Below the pieces are notes generated by a model. It searched no databases and was not told the DNA's origin. It saw only the letters and a program-made list of their open reading frames with translations. Source: Meghimatium bilineatum (lineage: Eukaryota > Mollusca > Gastropoda > Stylommatophora > Philomycidae). From it: 64,000 nucleotides of DNA. This document shows positions 30,906 through 42,058 of the stretch, one piece after another. The stretch lies in assembly GCA_034231615.1 (NCBI GenBank), contig CM067307.1, positions 2,213,647 through 2,277,646 of the forward strand. Reading direction: 5' to 3'. A program made the position numbers and the translations under genes. How positions within the stretch are numbered: position 1 is the stretch's first letter; each line of letters starts with the position of its first letter.

Positions 30906-31593
30906 CCCAGCGACAAACATATAGTATAATAATATAATCAGTAAACATTACATTATCAAGGTCACAAACATCGTTAACCTTCACCTTTCGAAAATTTTAG
31001 CTAGATTAATAATGTTTTTCAGAAGGAACTACGGAGCTGTAGTTAAATGAACTAAAATTGAATGTAGGACAATTTTTCTTGAATTATTAATTAGTTCGAT
31101 TATTTATGGTGATTGATTAGCTAGTAGACTGCTGGGGTTTTGGGAAAGACAAGCAATGACTGGGCTGGGTTTTTTTCTAATGTCCATGGATGCAACTGAG
31201 CTCACAGATTCAGTAATTTATTTTGGATGGAAGTGAAGTGCTGATCTATATGTTTGATTTAGTTTTATGTAACATGTTTCCTTCGTGCATGTTGTGAGCA
31301 CGATTGTTGTTAAACGTCAATCATAGCTGTAAAAGACAGAGGTATTTTCTACTTCTAACTTGAATATTGGTTAGATTAATTATTTCAAGTGGAGCCTATC
31401 TGTCTCTATCAATTTACGTATACACAACGGAAACACCATTAGTTAGAAGTAGGCCTACACTTCAACAACACATAGAGAAAACCAGTGCAGAGAAACATAA
31501 ACTTACAGAGAAATACGCAGGCTACTTATGTAAAACTGTGTCAGTCACGAGTTCCTGATTACAAGTCACGATGATTACTAGAGAAATTAGACA
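30906..31593. other. Intergenic, nothing recognised
   Basis: AT-rich unique DNA. A 63-codon frame at 31,367-31,558 lacks motifs. Confidence 0.5.
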
Positions 31594-32160
31594 ATGAAAG
31601 CCTCGATAAACGAAATATCAAAGGCAAATGCAGTAACATACCAACTGTCACCACTACTTCTTCACCGCAAGATCGAGATGGAAGTTAAGAGACAGATGAT
31701 CTACAGTATATTCCTACCAACACTGTGTTACCAGTGCCAAACCTGGTCTCTCTCATTTTCACATTACAGAAAGATAGTGACATGTGAGATGAAATTCTTG
31801 AGGAAAGCCGCACGGGTCACCAGGCTCTATAGATTTACGAAATGAAAATATCAGGGAAAGAACAGGTATATCATCTTCTACAAACTACATAGAAAGACAG
31901 CAGATCATGTGGTTTGACCACATTATGAAAATCATCACGTCAAATTGCCCCTACATGCATATAACCAAATGAGATCAGGGTACAACATCAGAGAAAGACA
32001 ACGAAAACGATGGATTGAAAACGTAAGAGACATCTTGAACAAACACGGACATAGCATAGCCGAGGTGAAAAATCTTGCTTTGGAACACAAGCTTGAGCTT
32101 CAATCACCCCTACGCTTAACGGCGAGAGTGGATAACAAACCACCTGGAGAAAGACAATAG
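31594..32160 (+). mobile_element. RTE-like LINE 3' half remnant
   Basis: Pieces in order: NEISKANAVTYQLSPLLLHR, MEVKRQMIYSIFLPTLCYQC, VTCEMKFLRKAARVTR, a degraded IEKQQIMWFDH-like stretch, then RERQRKRWIENVRDILNKHG. This is the standard C-terminal order of this LINE group. Stops near 31,845 and 31,940 break it. It is the same family as the remnants at 5.65 and 35.11 kb. Confidence 0.85.
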
Positions 32161-32217
32161 ACAATAAACACAAATTAATGGGATAGTTTCGCACAAGAAA
32201 GATCCCACCGGCGTCGC

Positions 32218-32825
32218 AGAATCAAGAGTGGTTAAGGAGATGCAGAGAACTTCAGACATCAAGAGTGGTTCAGGAGATTCAGAGAACTTCAGACATCAAG
32301 AGTGGTTAAGGAGATGCAGAGAACTTCAGACATCAAGAGTGGTTAAGGAGATGCAGAGAACTTCAGACATCAAGAGTGGTTCAGGAGATTCAGAGAACTT
32401 CAAACATCAAGAATGGTTAAGGAGATGCAGAGAACTTCAGACATCAAGAGTGGTTAAGGAGGTGCAGAGAACTTCAGACATCAGGAGTGGTTCAGGAGAT
32501 TCAGAGAACTTCAGACATCAAGAGTGGTTAAGGAGATGCAGAGAACTTCAGACATCAAGAGTGGTTCAGGAGATTCAGAGAACTTCAAACATCAAGAATG
32601 GTTAAGGAGATGCAGAGAACTTCAGACATCAAGAGTGGTTAAGGAGATGCAGAGAACTTCAGACATCAAGAATGGTTAAGGAGATGCAGAGAACTTCAGA
32701 CATCAAGAGTGGTTCAGGAGATTCAGAGAACTTCAAACATCAAGAGTGGTTCAGGAGATTCAGAGAACTTCCATCATCAAGAGTGGTTCAGGAGATTCAG
32801 AGAACTTCAGACATCAAGATTCGCA
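32218..32825. repeat. 37-bp minisatellite
   Basis: About 16 units of AGAGTGGTTAAGGAGATGCA plus GAGAACTTCAGACATCA, alternating irregularly with AGAGTGGTTCAGGAGATTCA units. Three related copies are at 4.35-4.46 kb. Arginine- and serine-rich frames are repeat translations. Confidence 0.97.
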
Positions 32826-32839
32826 TTAAAAGGACAACA

Positions 32840-33012
32840 CTGAGTAACACAATTTTTTGTTTTACTTTATCTAACTTGTCTATGTTTTTTTTTACTTTAT
32901 CTAACTTGTCTATGTTTTTTTTTTTACTTTATCTAACTTGTCTATGTTTTTTTACTTTATCTAACTTGTCTATGTTTTTTTTTACTTTATCTAACTTGTC
33001 TATGTTTTTCCT
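32840..33012. repeat. About 32-bp minisatellite, five units
   Basis: Units of TTTACTTTATCTAACTTGTC plus TATG and a variable T-run. Length differences lie in the homopolymer. Confidence 0.95.
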
Positions 33013-33165
33013 GTCACTTGTAATGTGTTGTTTTAAATCTGTAAACCGTTTTTCTCTATCAGGTCGGGATCTCTGGAAATACGCAATTGAATTATTTTTT
33101 TTAACAAAACCTACAGTATAAAACATCATTCGTAACAAAAGAAGAACAGTTATGTAGGCTTCAAT

Positions 33166-33850
33166 TTATTTGCCGTCCGATTTCCGTCGGACAATGACAT
33201 GTGGAACATTGCGACGAAGCATCCAACAGTAATCGACATGGTCACACTCCACCGCCCCTTGATAGCGTGACTCCATCAGGAAGATGTCTTGATGGAATCG
33301 TTCTCTGTGTTTATCGCTGACTTCGCCAAGGTTGTCAGGGAAAAAGTCAAGATGCGAATCGAGAATATGGATTTTGAGGGACATATTACAACCCATAATT
33401 CTGTATGCATCTATACACTGCTTGACAATATGTACATACTCGATTGATTTATGATTTTCTAGAAAGTTAGCGACAATAGATTTGAACGCCATCCATGCGC
33501 GAAATTCCTAACCATGTAACAAGTTCTCTAATTGTTTGTCTGCAATAGGTTTCCTAATCCGAGGTCCTACAATGATACATTCCTTTTATCTTTGCATCGC
33601 TAACTTGAGGAAACTTTCATTGAAGATAAGTGAAAGCTTTGCTCGTTTTATCTAACGCTTTTACAAAATTCTTCATGAGCCCCCACTTTATATGTAACGG
33701 TTGTCAAATGATGCTTTCTGTGTTAACTAATGGATGGTGGATCACATTGTTATGCCCCAGCTGGACATATTCCCTGATAGGTCACACCTGTCTTGCATCA
33801 TTGGTTGTCATTGTACTTTATTTTTGCAAACCATATTGTCATAATTTTCT
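33166..33850 (-). pseudogene. Degenerate gene of an unnamed mobile-element-associated family
   Basis: On the minus strand: HIKWGLMKNFVKALDKTSKA, KFPQVSDAKIK, a frameshift, IIVGPRIRKPIADKQLENLL, a stop, then an open 108-codon frame (33,492-33,166) with MAFKSIVANFLENHKSIEYV, RIMGCNMSLKIHILDSHLDF, FPDNLGEVSDKHRERFHQDI, SRYQG and VDYCWML. I recall this succession (LHIKLGLMKNFVKA, VGPQIREL, LHSHL..FPENLG, GERFHQDI, DYCW) from multi-copy uncharacterised proteins in insects, cnidarians and molluscs; the family has no name I can give with certainty. At least one frameshift and two stops mark it as dead. The ATG at 33,492 is internal. Confidence 0.75.
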
Positions 33851-33885
33851 TTCATATCAACAGAGTTAGTATTTTCCACAAGAAA

Positions 33886-34100
33886 ATATAAATGAAACGG
33901 AACATATAATGTTTTTCCAAAACAAAATATAAATGAAACGGAACATATAATGTTTTTCCAAAACAAACTTTGAATGAAACGGAACATATAATGTTTTTCC
34001 AAAACAAAATATAAATGAAACGGAAAATATAATGTTTTTCCAAAACAAAATATAAATGAAACGGAACATATAATGTTTTTCCAAAACAAAATATAAATGC
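33886..34100. repeat. 41-bp minisatellite, about five units
   Basis: Units of GAAACGGAACATATAATGTT plus TTTCCAAAACAAAATATAAAT. Aromatic-rich minus-strand frames are repeat translations. Confidence 0.95.
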
Positions 34101-34150
34101 ACAAATATCTTAAGAAGCCGATGTGATAGAGTTAAGCGGATGTCAAATAT

Positions 34151-34368
34151 GAAATCAGCGCTAGAAATTGACATAAGAAAACACTTATTCTGATATAAGA
34201 AAAGAAATCAGCGCTAGAAATTGACATAAGAAAACACTTATTCTGATATAAGAAAAGAAATCAGCGCTAGAATTTGACATAAGAAAACACTTATTCTGAT
34301 ATAAGAAAAGAAATCAGCGCTAGAAACTGACATAAGAAAACACTTATTCTAATATTAGAAAGTAAAAT
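34151..34368. repeat. 53-bp tandem repeat, four units
   Basis: Units starting GAAATCAGCGCTAGAAATTG and ending ATTCTGATATAAGAAAA. It directly precedes the start of unit B. Confidence 0.95.
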
Positions 34369-35104
34369 GTTGTTGGACAGTGCAATCAGGATTAACTTAA
34401 TATTTCACAGACTTCTCCCAGGCATGCTCTGAGTGTGGTAAACAATTCCAAGCACGCACATGATCATTATTCCCAAATTGGCACACTGCAGACTAGTCAT
34501 CATCTTAGTCATCTGCCCGGTTGATTTGACTGGTCATCGTCGACTTCGGCAGACGAACAACAATACGTAAATGTTTTCTGTGTCAGTCCTGCTACAAATT
34601 GTAAACAATTGTGCTTGGCCAACAACTTATTCTATGGAAACCCGTGTACACATTTTCTATAGTTTGGAAATATTTTAGGAAGACAAACAGAATCATAAAA
34701 TATGAATCGCAAAAGACGATTCGATATTGTAAAAGGTAATAGTAAGAAAATAGTTTAAACACACAAGAGCTGAGATGTGCCAGAATTTTAGTCTTTGAAT
34801 AACAAATCAGTGCTGCATCAAGGTTTGTGTGATCAAATGAAGAACACAGAATAGTGTGACAGTTTGAGTGTGCGATATTGTGTGTGTGTATCTGTTAGTG
34901 TGTGCGTGTGTGTGTGTGTGTTGCGAGAAGGGGGAGTTGTTGTAAAAATCAGTTTTATTAATAGATGTGACAAATTGAGTGTAAGATAGTGTGATGGATT
35001 CATTGTTATACAAGTTAGCATTGTTAATAGCAAATATAATCCAGTACTGCATTACATTTCATTTTACACTCATTGTTTTCTGTAATATTGAAATATCATT
35101 CGCT

Positions 35105-35405
35105 GAACATCATTTCATGGAAACCAAATGCAAATCATAAATTCAATCTTCATACCAACATTGTCTTATCGATGTCAGACATGGACATTAATTAAAGAAC
35201 ACGACAGAAAGCGTTCTACGTGTGATAGATTTCTATGAAAAGCATCAAACATAACACAAAGAGATGACTTGAGCAATGAATGGAATGACTGTTGGAACAA
35301 CTTTCATGGATAAATACATTGAAAAGCACAGACTAAACTGGTTCGTCCCCTTAATGAGAATGAGCCCATGTGGCCTTTGCTGCAACTAGTATCATGACCA
35401 TGGAG
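35105..35405 (+). mobile_element. LINE remnant, paralogue of 5,650-5,950
   Basis: Same family and position as in unit A (CATTTCATGGAAACCAAA start; later MDKYIEKHRLNWF). Heavily frameshifted; it inserted before the A/B duplication. Confidence 0.7.
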
Positions 35406-35584
35406 ATTATGGCGGTAAACAAGGGTCTTTGAGTGTGTATGAACACAGAACGTAACGCAGGTCTGCATCTTGAGTGGCTCTATGAGTATGATTAGGAAGA
35501 TACAAGTGAGCCTAGTTAGCGAACAGTGGATTAAGGCCTTGAGAAAGGCGAGGTTGAATGTAGTTACATTTATTTTTGTAGTAG

Positions 35585-35925
35585 AATAGCAGTAGAATTG
35601 GCATCAGTCTCGATTGTCGCACAGGGCGATGTGCAATCGATCGAGCTGACGTTTTGAACTCCATAAGAGATATAGCACGCGAGACTGAGACTAGTATGGA
35701 TTATCAATCGTTTTCCATGGCCAGGATTAAAGAACAGGGTCTGAAATGCGGCGTTGCTAGAAGTGAACATTTTGGAGGGCGCAGTAGAATGATGGTAAAC
35801 CGGCAGGGGACGGGTACTGTCAGCAGAAGTGTAATGGCGGATACACTCAGGGAGAGAACAAAGCAACTATGAACGTCATATGGTTATGAAGTTTGCAGTG
35901 ATGAAGATCCGACGGCTAATTAACT
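35585..35925 (+). mobile_element. LINE C-terminal remnant, paralogue of 6,110-6,505
   Basis: A 72-codon frame (35,654-35,872) includes ARIKEQGLKCGVARSEHFGG, GTGTVSRSVMADTLRERTKQ. The RNase H motif seen in unit A is mostly deleted. Inherited from before the duplication. Confidence 0.75.
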
Positions 35926-35929
35926 ATTA

Positions 35930-37435
35930 ACTGAACCCATATTACCCAGCAGCAGGAATAGACAACATGACAATGAAAACATAAACAGCAAAGAGGCATA
36001 GAAATAATAAGAAGGAGCTACTTACTTTCTGACACGTCACAATATTATCGCATATTAAGCGACTAAAAGTCTCATAGTCTGAATACTGATCATTATTAAG
36101 TCCTGCGACACCTTGCAGCAAATGTGGACACCATACAAGTAGAAAGACAGACCTACGGATGGACGGACAGACAGACAAACAGATGAATTTAAACCTCAAT
36201 TATAAATGCCCTCCGATTAAAACTCATTTCCTGCCTGCATGTGCATATAGATTATCCACAAATTATGAACAAAAATCAATAAAATATCAACTTGTGATCA
36301 GTTTTACTCTTTCCTATATGCCACAGTTAAATCTATTCCAATTACATGACGATGCCAGGGTCTCCAAGTTATGATTTGTTTACGGAAATCAGTCAGAAGT
36401 AGCCATGCTAATGGCATCAGAATAATACGTGCGTCAGCCATCGTCTCTCTGGCACACATGAAGTAAAACCTGCAAAAAGGAAAATAATAAATGCAATAAG
36501 TTTGGTGTTTTAGTTCAACGTGATTGATTTTCAATTTATTCAAATATAATTTATTTTCTTAACATCAATGTATATGTATAGATTAACTTTCACTTCACGT
36601 CTCTTTCAACCCGATCCCAAAGGTTCTATGTTATATCAGGTTATGTCAATGCAATATTTATAGATTTCACCATTATCCCTGTTACATATTTTTTTTTTCA
36701 AACAAACAAGCTCAATTATTTTCCTTATGAAAACAAAACCTGAGAATTAATTTTCCCACTTAATATTTCTGAGACATGTCATGCAGAAATTTACAACGAT
36801 AAATAAAATAGTGGAGATTGCGGTTACGGTAATCCAATCAGCACCCATCTCTTGCTTACTGATGACCGGTAGTTGACATGGTATGATTACCAAAACCCTC
36901 GACCTCAATTATATTTTGATGATTTTGAAAACTCTGATAAAACCAGATTGGAAAAATGTCCGCGGTTAACAATAAAGCACGTCACATTGAGATTTAATGA
37001 AACAAATAAATAAACATATGAAACATCTGACAGCTGTTACAAGGGGTAGGGGGGGGGGTATATCTCCCTCAAATAATGACGTCATTAATATATGTTTTCC
37101 GCAGAAAGATGTATGGGAGCACTGAGGAGATTTCAAATACAGCAGCATTTATTCAGAAAACAGGACTTGCTGTGTAGACATGTCAAACTGCGAACGAGAA
37201 CAAGAAGAAGAAGATATATGTTTTAATATATCAATTTGAATGTATGTAATATCTTTTGTAAACACTTGAAGAATTATTTTTTTTTTGGTGAGGGGTGAAG
37301 GAATAATATTTTGTTTACATAATTAGACAAGAGAGTTCCGTAATTCTTGATAGTCTTGTGACATGTGGGGTGAGCAGGGGGTGAGCAGGGGTGAAAATTT
37401 GCTAAGGAAAAGCTATTGACGTTGTTTATGAACAG
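35930..37435. other. Unit B intergenic DNA
   Basis: Paralogous to 6.5-7.74 kb. A G-run is at about 37,049-37,058. About 130 bp at 37.09-37.22 kb, ending in AAGAAGAAGAAG, have no counterpart in unit A and could be a small insertion. No gene. Confidence 0.6.
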
Positions 37436-37439
37436 CATA

Positions 37440-37925
37440 CATGAATTTCAGAGAATCTCAGATATATTTGAAACACTACAGTAATATTCTGTTAGAATCT
37501 CAGATATCATTGAAACACTACAGTAATATTCTGTTAGAATCTCAGATATCATTTCAAACATTACAGTAATATTCTGTTAGAATCTCAGATATCATTTCAA
37601 ACATTACAGTAATATTCTGTTAGAATCTCAGATATCATTTCAAACATTACAGTAATATTCTGTTAGAATCTCAGATATCATTTCAAACATTACAGTAATA
37701 TTCTGTTAGAATCTCAGATATCATTGAAACACTACAGTAATATTCTGGTAGAATCTCAGATATCATTGAAACACTACAGTAATATTCTGTTAGAATCTCA
37801 GATATCATTGAAACACTACAGTAATATTCTGTTAGAATCTCAGATATCATTGAAACACTACAGTAATATTCTGTTAGAATCTCAGATATCATTGAAACAC
37901 TACAGTAATATTCTGGTAGAATGTC
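37440..37925. repeat. 42/43-bp minisatellite with two phased sub-variants
   Basis: About 11 units with ACAGTAATATTCTGTTAGAA and TCTCAGATATC. Two linker forms, ATTGAAACACT and ATTTCAAACATT, are clustered: first two units of the former type, then a block of four of the latter, then five of the former. Confidence 0.96.
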
Positions 37926-37994
37926 CCAGTTCATTCGAAATCTGCAATAACAATCTCGGGAAATCAAAGAGATCATTGGAGAGTTGCAGCAACA

Positions 37995-38435
37995 TTCGCG
38001 ACCAGCATCGTCATACTCTAGTCAGTTATCATCGTTATACTCTAGTCAGTTATCATAGTTATACTCTAGTCAGTTATCATCGTTATACTCTAGTCAGTTA
38101 TCATAGTTATACTCTAGTCAGTTATCATAGTTATACTCTAGTCAGTTATCATAGTTATACTCTAGTCAGTTATCATAGTTATACTCTAGTCAGTTATCAT
38201 AGTTATACTCTAGTCAGTTATCATAGTTATACTCTAGTCAGTTATCATAGTTATACTCTAGTCAGTTATCATAGTTATACTCTAGTCAGTTATCATCGTT
38301 ATACTCTAGTCAGTTATCATAGTTATACTCTAGTCAGTTATCATAGTTATACTCTAGTCAGTTATCATAGTTATACTCTAGTCAGTTATCATAGTTATAA
38401 TCTAGTCAGTTATCATCGTTATACTCTAGTCAGTT
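37995..38435. repeat. 24-bp minisatellite, single-copy in unit A
   Basis: About 18 units of ACTCTAGTCAGTTATCATAG plus TTAT. Unit A has one diverged unit at about 7,985-8,010 (CATACTGTAGTTAGTTATTA). The 254-codon plus frame is a repeat translation. Confidence 0.97.
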
Positions 38436-38489
38436 ATGATGCGTGCTTTTCTGCCCTTATGAAACCATTTTCCCACTTATGGTTGTAGT

Positions 38490-40172
38490 TATATCATCAT
38501 CATCAAGTGCCGTCTTAGTAACGGAGGTTGGCTGAAACTAAACTCAAACATTCACTGTCTCTTGTCTTGGTGGTGCACTATGCTAGACTGTAACCTGTCC
38601 ATCTTGTGATGTTACTCTCCCACTTGTATCTCTGCTTACCTCTTGCTCGCTTCCCTTTGACTTTACCCTCAAGTAAGGTCTTCATTAAGGTGTCATGTGT
38701 TCAAAATATTTTATTTCCCTGATCTTTATTTCTCTTAGTAATTCTTTCTTCATATTAAGTGTTTTTATCACATCTTTGTTTGTTTTCTTCTCTTTCCATG
38801 ATGTTCTCCCTATTTTTCTATATACCCACATCTCAAAGACATACATTCAGTCTTTTAATTGATGTTTTAGTGTCCATGTTGCTGATCCATACATTAATAT
38901 AGAATAGATGTAGCATTTTATCATTCTTATTTTTAACTTGTTTGTAATTTGTTTAGATATTACTATTTTCCTCATGTCATTGAAGGTACTTTTAGCCATT
39001 CCTACTTTTAACTTCTGTTTCACATCTGCCATCATTTGTGACTATGTGTCCAAGATATTGATACTGTTTTACTTGTTGTAGTTTCTCTCCCTGTATGTTT
39101 ATGTTTAGCTCTTGTTCTTCTGTGTCTTTGCTGATTATCATAGTTTGTTTTTTTGGATATTTATATCCAGTCCATATTCATTACTTGATTTATTGACTTG
39201 GTCTATTAGTCTTTGTAGTTCATGTCCACTGACTTCTAAAATAACAGTGTCATCTGCATATCTAAGGGTGTTTATTATTTTCCCATTGACCTTGAGTCCT
39301 GGTATTTCTTCTATATTTTTAAAGATATTCTCTGTGTATATATTAAATAGACTTGGTGATAAAATGCATCCTTGTCTTACCCCTCTTCTTATTTTTATGT
39401 ATAGCGAGTAGCTGTTTTCACACCTTAGTGATGCAGTTTGTTCCCAATATATATTTCTAATCAGTCTGGTGTCTTTTCCATCTATGCATATTTCTTGAAG
39501 ACTTATGATTAATTTTTCAAGTTGGACTCTGTCAAAGACCTTGCTGTAGTCTATATAGAGCGAATATAGATACTTTTTTGGAATTGTATGTACATATTTA
39601 ACTATCACTAGTCAGATACTCAGTATAGCTTCTCTGGTTCTTTTGTTTTTCCTAAAACCAAATTGTTCTTCACCGTCCTTTAGGTCTTAATTCTTTCATG
39701 TATTATCTTGAGGAGTATTTTAGTTAAATGACTCATTAAAAGTATTATTATATATTATGTACAGGTCACATCCCTGGGCTTCTTAGGTAGTGGTATGAAT
39801 ATTAATGATGTTAGGTCTTTATGTATATGGCCTGTTTCATATATGTCATTGGAAAGTTCTGTGATAATATCCACACCAAACTCATTTAGATTTTTTATTA
39901 TATCTGATGTTATGTTGTCGGAGCCTGCAGCCTTTCCACCTTTTATTGCATTTTCTACTTCTACTTTCAGTATTGCTGGTCTATCATTGTTGTGTATTGT
40001 AGGTTTGTTTGTTCCGATGGTCGTTAAACAGTTGTGTCATATAATCTACCCATCTTGTAAGTACTTCTGTGTTATCATGTATTATTTTTCCGTTTTTATC
40101 TTTAATGCAGCTACCCTCAGTTATATGATTTTTCTTATTTGTGATCAAGATTCTATTTTGATCTGTCATCTC
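38490..40172 (-). mobile_element. RTE-like LINE, second copy, degraded
   Basis: Close relative of 24,612-26,455, with the same ATC-repeat 3' tail (38,493-38,504) and the same 3' end (AAGTGCCGTC). The longest open piece (39,608-39,138) keeps DYSKVFDRVQ, RRGVRQGCILSPSLFNIYTE and RYADDTV; others are at 39,035-38,847 and 40,169-39,984. Several frameshifts and indels. It was inserted at the end of part P2 of unit B; unit A lacks it. Confidence 0.9.
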
Positions 40173-40174
40173 TT

Positions 40175-40412
40175 TTCCTCCTTGAGTGTTCTATGCAAAA
40201 TATTTCTTTTGTAAATCAATCTTGTCTCGTTACACGTTCAAACCAAACATCTTACGCCGCTTCAACACTGTCAGATGTGTTTTTTGATAACTGGAAAGGT
40301 TGTTCATTTGATGCTGGACGATTATATTTACCTTGTGTTCTACATAACGAATATACGTGCCTTGTGTTCTATATAACGAATATGCGTGCATTGCGTTCTA
40401 TATAACGAATTA
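40175..40412. repeat. Segmental duplication, unit B part P3
   Basis: Matches 14,140-14,375, including the repeated TTGTGTTCTATATAACGAAT motif. Precedes a Penelope fragment that is absent from unit A at this place. Confidence 0.85.
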
Positions 40413-40419
40413 TTACTTT

Positions 40420-40955
40420 TGTAACCATCTTCATGCCATCAAGCACAGAACACCAACTCCTGTGGCCACACACTTCAACGGCGATGGTCATCACGGTGCT
40501 CTTGATATTCATGTCTCTGCCATCAGATTTTGAACCACCGATGATAGATCTAGGTACGCTCTAGAAAATCTTATTTTTGAATTTGGTACACTCAAGACTT
40601 TTGGACTCAATTCCGACCACTCTTATGTCTAGTACTGGGTTGGAGTGGTCTTTGTCTTTATCCATTTTGTTCTGTCATTTACGTCGTCTTTTGGTTTGTT
40701 TCGTTTCCACATACATTTACGTTTTTCCTGTACCTCCGGCGTCTCATTTCCATATTTTCGTTGGTTACGTTTGTGTGTTGTGATAATTTCCATTCGTCGT
40801 CTTGTGATGTTTTGTGCATTTCTTGATAAAGATCTTTTGGTTGAAACGTTTAATATGTTTTGTGTATTGTAATTTGTATGCTTTCTTGTGTGCATATCAT
40901 TACCCACTAGTTTTAGTTATAGTCCGTCGTGTCTGGGCGAAACTATTATAAAAAC
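40420..40955 (+). mobile_element. Penelope-like element 3' fragment
   Basis: NHLHAIKHRTPTPVATHFNG then HHGALDIHVSAI match the nuclease C-terminus at 10.1-10.2 kb. The 3' region has CTTGATAAAGATCTTTTGGT followed by TGAAACGTTTAA, a motif also seen at 44.26 and 46.03 kb in a form close to GTCGAAACGTC. Only the end of the nuclease and the 3' non-coding part remain. Confidence 0.8.
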
Positions 40956-40984
40956 CTGTATTTTACGTAAGTATAAATATATTT

Positions 40985-41490
40985 AGGAACCAAGATCACA
41001 GCAGACGGAGATACCAACTCAGAAATAACGACTCGAACCGCTCTCGCTTCCAACGCTTTTAACAAACTTTCAATCATCTGGAGATCGAAGATCGTAAGTA
41101 AACACATCAAACTGCGACTATTCATTGCAAGTTTCCATTATTGACATATGAATGTGAAAGCTTGAAATCTACTGTAATAATGGATAAGAAGTTAGTTACC
41201 TTCGAGAATAGAGGCCTCAGAAAGATCACATATACTACTTGGAGAGATTTCAAATCAAACGATATACTAAGAGAGTAGACAAAACAAGAATATGTGACGA
41301 ACATCATCAGAAATAGCTGCTGGAAATAAATCGGCCACATACTTAAAATGAAGAAAGACAGAATTCCACGACGTCTTCATGTGGACACCAGAGGGTAAAG
41401 AAAACAGGGAAGACCAAAGACAACGCTCAAAAGAAAGGCCCTATGTGCCAAATTGGCAAAAGAGTAATTGACTGACTGACTGACTGACTG
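40985..41490 (+). mobile_element. LINE 3' end remnant with ACTG tail
   Basis: YLGTKITADGDTNSEITTRT then ALASNAFNKLSIIWRSKIVS match the region after the RT core. Later IGHILKMKKDRIPRRLHVDT, GRPKTTLKRKA. It ends in a (GACT)n run at 41,470-41,489. Frameshifted. It belongs to yet another LINE family in this window. Confidence 0.75.
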
Positions 41491-41496
41491 AATCGT

Positions 41497-41605
41497 AATC
41501 TTACAAACGGTCAGTGATCACAGGCTGAGTGATACGTGTTTAACGAATACAAGATGGAAGTAACTGTTGATGTTTCTATAGTGTATCCATGATGATCTGA
41601 CAAAG
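41497..41605 (-). other. Highly conserved segment downstream of receptor gene 2 (candidate 3' exon)
   Basis: Near-identical to 15,735-15,843, with a plausible minus-strand acceptor (AACTTTGTCAG before ATCATCATGG). Its conservation matches the receptor exon rather than the flanks. See the copy 1 entry for frame limits. Confidence 0.5.
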
Positions 41606-41607
41606 TT

Positions 41608-42045
41608 ACATGTAAACATACACACACGTGACATACACACGCGTGACATACACACGTGACATACACACGCGTGACATACACACGCGTGACATACACACGT
41701 GACATACACACACGTGACATGCACACACGTGACATACACATACGTGACATGCACACACGTGACATACACACACGTGACATACACACACGTGACATACACA
41801 CACGTGACATACACACACGCGAAATACACATACGTGACATGCACACACGTGACATACACATACGTGACATACACACACGTGACATACACATACATGACAT
41901 ACACATACGTGACATACACACACGTGACATACACACACGTGACATACACAAACGTGACATACACACACGTGACATAAACACACGTTGCATAGGGACAGGT
42001 GACATGGGGACAGGTGACTTACACACACGTGACATATACACAACG
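41608..42045. repeat. 15-bp minisatellite between receptor ORF 2 and its downstream segment
   Basis: About 28 units of CACACACGTGACATA. ACGTGA recurs in nearly every unit and some units have GCGTGA. Frames of 92-176 codons on both strands are repeat translations. Confidence 0.97.
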
Positions 42046-42058
42046 AAATTATAATCAT

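Larger units (their letters stand above)
34375..38490. repeat. Segmental duplication, unit B part P2
   Basis: Colinear with unit A 4,460-8,109. It lacks the LINE tail found at 4,641-4,803 and has a single unit of the 29-bp repeat. It carries a 42-bp array (37.44-37.92 kb) where unit A has the inverted 22-bp array, and an amplified 24-bp array (38.0-38.43 kb) where unit A has one unit. It ends at GTAGTTATAT, exactly where the RTE-like LINE tail begins. Confidence 0.88.

Noticed and set aside
37724-38488. A 254-codon open frame across two arrays
   Set aside because: It crosses the boundary between two unrelated minisatellites and a conserved non-coding segment, which a real gene would not do.
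41511-42058. Frames of 92-176 codons on both strands, some Cys- or Met-rich
   Set aside because: Translations of the 15-bp repeat; 15 is divisible by three.
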